A DNA stretch of 64,000 nucleotides from Haladaptatus paucihalophilus DX253 (GTDB taxonomy: Archaea; Halobacteriota; Halobacteria; Halobacteriales; Haladaptataceae): NCBI RefSeq assembly GCF_000376445.1, contig NZ_AQXI01000003.1, forward strand, positions 257,450-321,449, read 5' to 3'. The notes under the pieces are model-generated. The model saw only the letters and a program-made list of their open reading frames with translations, searched no databases and was not told the DNA's origin. Both the position numbers and the translations under genes were made by a program. Position 1 is the stretch's first letter. Each line of letters opens with the position of its first letter. Shown piece after piece: positions 58,254 through 64,000 of the stretch.

Positions 58254-59057
58254 TCACGACTCTCCGTTGCCATCTCGACCGTCCGCATCGGAACCTTCCG
58301 CATTGAGGTGGTCGTGAAGTGCCGCTATCGCCGGGTCGAGGAGTTTCGGCTGTACGTTCTCGTACTCGATGCCGGGGTCCCACTCCTCCCCGGTCAGTAG
58401 GTCGCCGATATCGAAGACCGCGGCCGCATCTACGCCGCGAAATTCGGCGACCGCGAACAGGGCCGCCGCTTCCATCTCGACGCTGACGACCCCCGCATCC
58501 GCGTACTCCTCGATTTCGGCCACCGTCTCGCGGTAGAACGCGCTCGTCGTCCACGTGGTCCCGCGGTGCGTCGGTACCTCGCTCTCCTCGAACCGCGCTT
58601 CGAGGCGCTCGGTGAGTTCCGGCGAGGGTTCGGCCTCGGCTTCCGGCGGGAGATAGTGATACGAGACGCCTTCATCCCGGATCGCCTCGTCGGAGATTAT
58701 CGCGTCCGTGGGTTCTATCGAGCGCTGGAGCGTCCCGCTCCCGCCGACGATACAGAGTGCTTCCGCGCCCGCCGCGATGAGGTTCTCGGCGACGGTGCCC
58801 GTCGCGGGCGCACCGATACTGAACCCGACGACGACGCCGACCGTTTCGTCGATGGGGTGCACCTCGAAATCCCGAACGATTGGTATCGGGTCGCCCGTTC
58901 GCTCCGCGAGTATCTTCTCGAAGAAATCACGTTGGTAGGTGATGATGACTGCCTTCGGAATCTCCACTCCGGTGTCGCCGCCCTGTCCGTCGATGGCGTC
59001 CGCGGCGGAGAACAGCGCCGGGGAATCGTACTTGTCGCCGTTGTTCGGAATCGGCAT
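58254..59057 (-). CDS. nucleoside phosphorylase (uridine/purine type)
   Basis: About 267 residues. VVVGFSIGAPATGTVAENLIAAGAEALCIVGGSGTL contains the phosphate-binding and base-side motifs. SVEMEAAALFAVAEFRGVDAAAVFDIGD is the conserved ribose-binding MEAA region followed by the family's final Asp. It splits nucleosides to base and ribose-1-phosphate. Start at 59057 (MPIPNNGDKYDS); a Met nine residues earlier (59084) is possible. Confidence 0.87.
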   Translation of the reverse strand: MPIPNNGDKYDSPALFSAADAIDGQGGDTGVEIPKAVIITYQRDFFEKILAERTGDPIPIVRDFEVHPIDETVGVVVGFSIGAPATGTVAENLIAAGAEALCIVGGSGTLQRSIEPTDAIISDEAIRDEGVSYHYLPPEAEAEPSPELTERLEARFEESEVPTHRGTTWTTSAFYRETVAEIEEYADAGVVSVEMEAAALFAVAEFRGVDAAAVFDIGDLLTGEEWDPGIEYENVQPKLLDPAIAALHDHLNAEGSDADGRDGNGES

Positions 59058-59270
59058 GTTGTTTATCTCGGTTAGATATGGCAAATAAGATATTGATACA
59101 TGGTGACATCTTTCATCGGATTGCTCGTCAGCGTCCTCGAAAATTCCGTAGTCCCCCCGGTAATCCGCTGTGTCACTTCGCCGAAATCGGTGCGACCGTT
59201 CGGCGGTCCATCGAACTGATGGCGTGAAAATCGGACCGACTCGCCGTCCTACCGTCGCCTTACCGTTACC

Positions 59271-59837
59271 CTACCGTCGCGCGACCAGCACGAACGTCTC
59301 GGGGCGCTCGCGTCCCGATTCCACCTCGAACCCGGCGGCGGTGAGGAGTTCGCGCGCCGTTTCGAGGTCGTAGCGCTCTTCGACCGGCGGCCCGCTTTCA
59401 CCCCGCCCGTCGGCGCTCCAGTCGGCGACGACTAACCGGCCATCGGGTCGAAGGACGCGTCCGACCTCCGCGAGCGCGTCCTCGCTCGCGAACTCGTGGA
59501 ACGTCATCGTCGAGAACGCGGCGTCGAGTTCGTCGTCGTCGAACGGAAGGTCGTCGATGGTCGCCGTCACGAGTGCGACGTTCTCTGGGACGCCCTTCTC
59601 TCGATAGTAGTCGTGCATCGCGTCCTGCATGTCAACCGCGTACACCCCGACGTTCGACGCCTCGCCGAAGTCGGCGACGTCGTCCGTGTAAAATCCGGTC
59701 CCGCTCCCGAGGTCGGCGACGGTTTCGTCGGCACCGAGGGGGAGCCGCGCCAGTAACTCCTCGCGTGAGACGTACCGATACCGCCCTGCGTCTTCGAGCT
59801 TTGCCGCCTTCTCGGGGTCGAACGTGTGAAAACCCAT
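59271..59837 (-). CDS. class I SAM-dependent methyltransferase
   Basis: 188 residues. SAM-binding motif I VADLGSGTGFYTDDVA is at about 40, acidic loop GVYAVDMQDAM follows, then motif ALVTATIDDLPFDDDELDAAFSTMTFHE and RVLRPDGRLVVADW. Substrate unknown. It lies 40 nt downstream of the thioredoxin gene on the same strand, possibly cotranscribed. Confidence 0.87.
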   Translation of the reverse strand: MGFHTFDPEKAAKLEDAGRYRYVSREELLARLPLGADETVADLGSGTGFYTDDVADFGEASNVGVYAVDMQDAMHDYYREKGVPENVALVTATIDDLPFDDDELDAAFSTMTFHEFASEDALAEVGRVLRPDGRLVVADWSADGRGESGPPVEERYDLETARELLTAAGFEVESGRERPETFVLVARR

Positions 59838-59877
59838 CTCGTTCTCCTGTTGTGACCGGTCGAATAAAGAACCCCGT

Positions 59878-60276
59878 TTAGGCGAACTGGTTGACGAGAT
59901 TCATCAACGTCGCCTGGTCCTGCATCCCGACCATCCGCTTTGCGACCTCGCCGTCGGCGTACAACTGGAGCGTCGGCACGCCGCGCACGCCGTTCTGCTG
60001 TGCGAGCAGTTGGTGTTGGTCGATGTCTACCTTGGCGACGACGGCTTCGGTCTCTTTCGCCACGGCTTTGACCACCGGTTCGAGCATCTTGCACGGGCCA
60101 CACCAGTCCGCGTAGAAGTCCACCAACACGACGTCGTTCGTCTTCGTAAGCTCGTTGAGGTGCGACTCACTCTCGACGTGAACCGGCTCTTTTGGGGTTC
60201 CTTCGTCTTCTTCCGTCGTTCCGTTCATCAATTCTTCCCGTTTTTGTTTCCTGATTTCGCTGATTTCGTCCGTCAT
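59878..60276 (-). CDS. trxA: thioredoxin
   Basis: 132 residues. After an acidic, extended N-terminus (about 35 residues) comes VVLVDFYADWCGPCKMLEPVV, with the redox WCGPC site, and RGVPTLQLYADGEVAKRMVG with the cis-proline. It reduces protein disulfides in the cytoplasm. A shorter start (Met17, at 60228) is possible. Confidence 0.92.
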   Translation of the reverse strand: MTDEISEIRKQKREELMNGTTEEDEGTPKEPVHVESESHLNELTKTNDVVLVDFYADWCGPCKMLEPVVKAVAKETEAVVAKVDIDQHQLLAQQNGVRGVPTLQLYADGEVAKRMVGMQDQATLMNLVNQFA

Positions 60277-60372
60277 CTACCCCACGATAGGGACCCATCC
60301 GACTTAACGGTTTTGCACTAATCGTACAATTCAACTTCTCGTCGTCGCTCGGTGCTTCGTCACACCTAATGG

Positions 60373-60492
60373 AGAAACTATCCCGAATTCTCGCTTGAAA
60401 TTCTATCTAGAAACCTTCCCGAACAGCTCTACAGAAATCTATTCAGAATTATTTTCGTATTTCTTGGAAGATTTCTATCGAGATATCCGCAA
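60373..60492. repeat. array of about ten degenerate 12-bp repeats, 3' of the par operon
   Basis: Laid out in steps of 12 from 60373: AGAAACTATCCC, GAATTCTCGCTT, GAAATTCTATCT, AGAAACCTTCCC, GAACAGCTCTAC, AGAAATCTATTC, AGAATTATTTTC, GTATTTCTTGGA, AGATTTCTATCG, AGATATCCGCAA. Consensus about AGAWATCTATCT. The same period and similar sequence occur upstream of parA (61819-62125), so the operon is bracketed by two arrays. Confidence 0.75.
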
Positions 60493-60505
60493 GCAGAAAG
60501 CGCCG

Positions 60506-60922
60506 TTACCGCCGACCGTATCCCCACTCTTCCATCACTCGGCGCACGTCGTCCACGTTCTCCAACCCCGCGCGGATGAGGGCTTCGCGCACGTCGAGGG
60601 CCATCACTTTGTCCCCATCGAACGTTTGACTCAGGTCCCGTTCCAGTTCGTCGATCTCGGTCGCCGTTTGGTCTTGTACGTACACCGGAACAGCGTCCCG
60701 GTCGGCTTTCACGGTTCGCCGCGCGAAGATGAACGGTAACGGGTCGGAACTCGTGGCCGTCGAATCCGTGGTCGAATCGGTACTATCCGCCTCGGAGGCG
60801 TTCGATTCTACCGTTTCGGTCTCCCCGCTCGAATCCGTTGTCGTAACGGTTTCCGTGCCGTAGCCGTCGAGGTCGTCGCTGTAATCGTCGTCCGTCGCGC
60901 CGTACCTGTCGTCCTTGGTCAT
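60506..60922 (-). CDS. ParA-operon partner protein (putative DNA-binding centromere protein)
   Basis: 138 residues. The first about 65 are acidic, Ser/Thr/Asp-rich and probably disordered. The C-terminal half (PFIFARRTVKADRDAVPVYVQ, then TATEIDELERDLSQTFDGDKVMALDVREALIRAGLENVDDVRRVMEEWGYG) is a compact strand-helix-helix unit that could be a ribbon-helix-helix-like DNA binder. It overlaps parA by 4 nt (ATGA). By analogy with two-gene partition operons it should bind the flanking 12-bp arrays; not proven. Confidence 0.7.
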   Translation of the reverse strand: MTKDDRYGATDDDYSDDLDGYGTETVTTTDSSGETETVESNASEADSTDSTTDSTATSSDPLPFIFARRTVKADRDAVPVYVQDQTATEIDELERDLSQTFDGDKVMALDVREALIRAGLENVDDVRRVMEEWGYGRR

Positions 60923-61755
60923 GCCTCGACCTCCACCGCGTCGACCGTTCCCTGTTGGACGATTCGCGCCAACTGTTCGAAGTTCGCGAGCAGATCGCCT
61001 TCGTACTCGCGGAGGTCACGGGTTTCGTCGCTTTCCGCGAACTCGAACAGGTTCATTTGGTTCTTCCACGCTTCCTTCAGCACGTCGCGCTTTCGAACAC
61101 CGAACGGCGTCACCGGTTTCCCGTCCGTTTCGAGTTCCTCGCGCGTATCGCGGTAGATGTTCGAATCCCCGACTTCGTTCGGGACGACGGCGAGGATGCC
61201 CAACTCGAAGCTGTCGTCGAACTTCTTGAACCCACGTTCCATGCTGTCGAGGGTGTCTTCCAGCCCTTCGATGGAGATACTCCCTTTTCGGGTGAGTTCG
61301 ATGGGAATGAGTACGTTTCGTGCCGCGACGAGCGCGTTGTCCACGAGGACGTTCAGCGTCGCTGGCGGGTCGATGATGAAGTAATCGTACTCCCCGGCGA
61401 CGGATTTGAGGGCGGACCGCAGTTGGAACTCCCGAAGCGACGTGTTCCGCGCGGCCATCTCGCTCTCGATGTTCGCAAGCCCTTCGTGGGACGGTACGAG
61501 ATCGAAATCCTCCGTTTCGACGATGAGCGAGCGGATGTCCTTTTCGTCGTCCAGCAGGACGTGCCCGAGGTGGTCGCGGTCGCCGGTTTTCAACTCTTGG
61601 TAGCCCACGTGGTCGGTCAGACTTCCCAGTTGGGGGTCCAGGTCGATGACGAGAACCCGCTCGTCCTGTCGGCCCAGCGCGGCGGAGACGTTGGTCGCCA
61701 TGGTCGTCTTGCCGACCCCGCCGGACTCGCTCCACAGTGTGATGGCCCGTTTCAT
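60919..61755 (-). CDS. parA: ParA/Soj-family partition ATPase
   Basis: 278 residues. Walker A region TLWSESGGVGKTTMATN is at about 6-22; the normal deviant signature lysine (KGGVGKT) is Ser here. The switch region VLVIDLDPQLGSLT, Walker B FIIDPPATLN and the later IELTRKGSISIEGLED and FGVRKRDVLKEAWKNQ match ParA proteins that drive plasmid or chromosome segregation. An AATTTATGA box lies about 30 nt before the start. It is followed, overlapping by 4 nt, by the partner gene; an array of 12-bp repeats lies upstream. Confidence 0.85.
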   Translation of the reverse strand: MKRAITLWSESGGVGKTTMATNVSAALGRQDERVLVIDLDPQLGSLTDHVGYQELKTGDRDHLGHVLLDDEKDIRSLIVETEDFDLVPSHEGLANIESEMAARNTSLREFQLRSALKSVAGEYDYFIIDPPATLNVLVDNALVAARNVLIPIELTRKGSISIEGLEDTLDSMERGFKKFDDSFELGILAVVPNEVGDSNIYRDTREELETDGKPVTPFGVRKRDVLKEAWKNQMNLFEFAESDETRDLREYEGDLLANFEQLARIVQQGTVDAVEVEA

Positions 61756-61818
61756 ACAGTCGGTCGATATACGCTTCCCCCTCATAAATTCTCGTCAGAC
61801 AACTGGGCGAAACTATGC

Positions 61819-62125
61819 GGATAGCTATCTGGATAGCTATCTCTATGGGAATATTTCTAGATATCTCTGCAGATTTCTGGGTGGGTGTTTGGGTGGCGGC
61901 GGCGGGTTCCCTGTAAATCTCGTCCCGAATTCTCTGAAACGTGCGTTTCACACCGTCTCGGTTTGGGTTTCTATTTGGATATCTTTGTGGATGTCTCTCT
62001 AGAAAGCTATCTGGAAATCTTTCTTCGGCTAGCTCTGTGTGATTTCTCCACCTCCGCGGCGATCCATTTGGATATCTGGATGGGTATCTGGCTATCTATC
62101 TAGGTGGCTCTCCAGATGGCTGTCT
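61819..62125. repeat. blocks of 12-bp periodic repeats upstream of parA
   Basis: Three blocks. Block 1 (61819 on): GGATAGCTATCT twice, then TTCTAGATATCT, CTGCAGATTTCT. Block 2 (61977-62024): GGATATCTTTGT, GGATGTCTCTCT, AGAAAGCTATCT, GGAAATCTTTCT. Block 3 (62070-62125): GGATATCT, GGATGGGTATCT, GGCTATCTATCT, AGGTGGCTCTCC, AGATGGCTGTCT. About 13 units in all, consensus GGATATCTATCT. The whole 61756-62171 gap has no other gene. Candidate centromere and/or parA operator. Confidence 0.8.
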
Positions 62126-62171
62126 GACAATATGTCCGCACAACCCCACGAAGGAGCCCGCCGGTCGGTCG

Positions 62172-63149
62172 TTACAGTTCGACTTCCTCGCCGGTCCCCG
62201 CCTCGCTCGCTCGTTCGAACACGAACTCGCTCGCGGCCGCGTCGAGCACGGCCGACCCGACGCTTTCGACCACGACGATTTCCGAGTCCGAACTTCGACC
62301 GTCCCACCCCTCGAACACGTCGGAGAGCGGAACGAAATCGTCGGCGTCGAGGTCGGTCGCTCGAACGTCGCCGATTTCAGCCACCTCCTCGGGAACGTCG
62401 CCGAACGTCTCGTCGGCGCGGGCGAACGTCTCCCGGTCGAGTTCCCGCATCTCCGCGCTGTACGCGCCGACCGCGATGACTAGCGTTCCGGACTGAAGCG
62501 ACTCGCCGGAGAAGACCGGGCTTGTCGCGGTCGTCGCGGTGACGACGACCGTCGCGTCCGCCACCGCTTCGTCCGCCGATTCGACGGGTGTGGTCGGTAC
62601 TCCGAGTTCCGACTCCAGTTCCGCCGCGCACTCCAGTTTGGAATCGCTCGGTGAGTAGACTCGAATCGACTCGACGTCGGTCGCGGCCGCGATACAGCGC
62701 GCTTGCCACCGGGCTTGCGTCCCCGCCCCGATGACGGCGAGTTGTATCGGCGTGGCGGCGGCGAGGTCGGCGGCCGCGAGTCCGCCGATGCATCCGGTCC
62801 GCGCGTTCGTGATTCTCGTCCCCGCGACGAACGCGGCGGGACGTCCCGTTTCGGCGTCAGTCAGCGCGATTTGGGCGTTGACAGTCGGCAGCCCTCGGTC
62901 GGCGTTCCCGCCGTGCACGCCGACCAGTTTCGTGGCGTAGTGTGCCGCCCCGTGGATGTACGCGGGCATGACGAGGCCGGTTCCGAGCGGCGCGTCACCC
63001 GCGAGTCCCGCGCCGACCGGGAAGTGGGGTCTGTCGGGGCGTTCGACGTCGCCGCGTCCCTGCTTGACGAACGCGTCGCGGACGACCGGCAGCAACGATT
63101 CGATTTCGAGGACCGACGCCACGTCTGCGTCGGAGAGGATTCGAACCAT
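62172..63149 (-). CDS. ornithine cyclodeaminase / alanine dehydrogenase family protein
   Basis: 325 residues. YATKLVGVHGGNADRGLPTVNAQIALTDAETGRP is the substrate-side signature, and IQLAVIGAGTQARWQARCIAA is the NAD-binding GxGxxA fold. GAYSAEMRELDRETF and SDVFEGWDGR complete the mu-crystallin/OCD pattern. The enzyme may be ornithine cyclodeaminase, alanine dehydrogenase or an imine reductase; sequence alone does not choose. Followed by the FAD oxidoreductase on the other strand (about 72 nt away). Confidence 0.85.
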   Translation of the reverse strand: MVRILSDADVASVLEIESLLPVVRDAFVKQGRGDVERPDRPHFPVGAGLAGDAPLGTGLVMPAYIHGAAHYATKLVGVHGGNADRGLPTVNAQIALTDAETGRPAAFVAGTRITNARTGCIGGLAAADLAAATPIQLAVIGAGTQARWQARCIAAATDVESIRVYSPSDSKLECAAELESELGVPTTPVESADEAVADATVVVTATTATSPVFSGESLQSGTLVIAVGAYSAEMRELDRETFARADETFGDVPEEVAEIGDVRATDLDADDFVPLSDVFEGWDGRSSDSEIVVVESVGSAVLDAAASEFVFERASEAGTGEEVEL

Positions 63150-63221
63150 GGCGGATGTTCTGTGCGAACGTGCTTATTTCCCGACGATGGAACCATTATC
63201 CAGGAGGTCATTTTCCGATTC

Positions 63222-64000
63222 ATGCGAGTCGTCGTGGTCGGTGGCGGTATCGTCGGTTGTTCGAGCGCGTACTACCTCTCGGAACGCGGGGCCGATGTGG
63301 TCCTCTGCGAGCGCTCGAACATCGGCGCCGGAAGCACCGAACGCTCAGCTGGCGGTATCCGTGCACAGTTCTCGACCCCCGTCAACGTCGCGCTCTCCCG
63401 TGCCAGCATGCGGGTCTGGGACCGGTTCGAGGAGGAGTTCGACGCCGACATCGCGCTCCGTCGTTCCGGGTACCTCTTCCTCGCCAGGGACGAGGACTCC
63501 GCGGACGAACTCGCGGAGACGGTCGCGATGCAAAACGAACAGGGCGTCCCGAGCGAACTCCTCACGCCCGAGGAAGCGCGCGAGGTCTGCCCCGGACTCC
63601 GCACGGACCTGTTCCGCGCCGCGACGTACTCCCCGAACGACGGGTTTGCGGACCCACACTTCGCCCTGCAGGCGTTCGCCGCTCGCGCCCGAGAGGTCGG
63701 GACGGACGTCCGAACCGGGGTCGAGGTGACGGACGTGCTCGGCGACGCCGGTGGTGTCACGGGCGTCGAAACGACCGACGGAACCATCGATGCCGATTTC
63801 GTCGTCAACGCGGCCGGGCCGTGGGCGAGCAGCGTCGCCGAGATGGCGGGCCTCGACCTTCCGATTTCACCCGAGCGTCGCCAAATGGCGGTCGTGGATC
63901 CGGAGACGCCGGTCGCCGAATCGGTTCCGCTGACCATCGACCTCGATACGGGGTCGTACTTCCGCCCGGAACGGGAAGGGGCCGCGCTCGTCGGCGGGCA
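63222..64000 (+). CDS. FAD-dependent amino-acid oxidoreductase (DAO family), 3' end outside window
   Basis: At least 259 residues, cut off by the window edge. Starts MRVVVVGGGIVGCSSAYYLS (Rossmann GxGxxG), with ERSAGGIRAQFSTPVN and the DAO-type FADPHFALQAFAARAREVG and DFVVNAAGPWASSVAEMAG. A strong Shine-Dalgarno AGGAGGT at 63202-63208 lies 13 nt before the ATG, unusual where most genes here look leaderless. It is divergent from the cyclodeaminase-family gene; both may act on amino acids. Confidence 0.88.
   Translation, partial: MRVVVVGGGIVGCSSAYYLSERGADVVLCERSNIGAGSTERSAGGIRAQFSTPVNVALSRASMRVWDRFEEEFDADIALRRSGYLFLARDEDSADELAETVAMQNEQGVPSELLTPEEAREVCPGLRTDLFRAATYSPNDGFADPHFALQAFAARAREVGTDVRTGVEVTDVLGDAGGVTGVETTDGTIDADFVVNAAGPWASSVAEMAGLDLPISPERRQMAVVDPETPVAESVPLTIDLDTGSYFRPEREGAALVGG

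Noticed and set aside
60373-62125. CRISPR or transposon ends
   Set aside because: The repeats are 12-bp degenerate periodic units without spacers, and no cas or transposase gene is present.

Overview
The window is about 64 kb of a haloarchaeal genome (class Halobacteria). The 16S and 23S rRNA genes have archaeal/halophilic length and sequence. Proteins are strongly acidic, GC is high (roughly 60% by eye), many genes look leaderless with a TATA-like box about 25-30 nt before the start, and several families are restricted to haloarchaea. The genus cannot be fixed from sequence alone; a Haladaptatus-like organism is possible but unproven.

Layout. (1) 1-5605: an rRNA operon on the minus strand (five tandem promoters, 16S, spacer, 23S, start of 5S). 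Canonical bulge-helix-bulge processing stems surround both 16S and 23S, and the spacer holds a shortened tRNA-like sequence rather than a recognisable tRNA-Ala. (2) 6.1-22.9 kb: mixed housekeeping and membrane genes: two transcription regulators, a GAP-family exporter, an AI-2E permease family protein, a PHP phosphoesterase, a beta-propeller protein, a P1B metal ATPase with unusual in-frame inserts, a CPBP protease, an arylsulfotransferase-like protein and an M48 protease. (3) 23.0-27.5 kb: a tightly overlapping four-gene operon (DUF4129, small membrane protein, DUF58, polytopic membrane protein). (4) 27.5-33.6 kb: a signalling-like block with a CHAT (caspase-like) protease, a small co-located protein, a 44-residue membrane peptide, a CARF-like/winged-helix regulator, and a KaiC-like ATPase overlapping a receiver-domain gene. 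(5) 34.7-45.5 kb: an alpha-glucan utilisation island: binding protein, two permeases, ATPase, glucoamylase, alpha-amylase and a TrmB regulator. A shared inverted-repeat element occurs in both divergent intergenic regions. (6) 46-50 kb: oxidoreductase, VOC protein, ThuA protein and a hybrid sensor kinase. (7) 50.9-54.7 kb: a putative replication origin: orc1/cdc6 with about ten ORB-like repeats, an 11-bp tandem array, and G-rich and AT-rich tracts. (8) 54.7-64 kb: HtrA protease, formate dehydrogenase alpha, nucleoside phosphorylase, methyltransferase, thioredoxin, a ParA-type partition operon bracketed by arrays of 12-bp periodic repeats, an ornithine cyclodeaminase-family enzyme and a truncated FAD oxidoreductase.

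How they work together. Imported malto-oligosaccharides (ABC transporter) would be cut by the glucoamylase and amylase, with TrmB as the likely sugar-responsive regulator through the shared element. The orc1 gene with its repeats and the parA operon 7 kb away look like a replication-and-segregation module. The two least-described items are the parA operon with its flanking 12-bp arrays and the CHAT protease neighbourhood.
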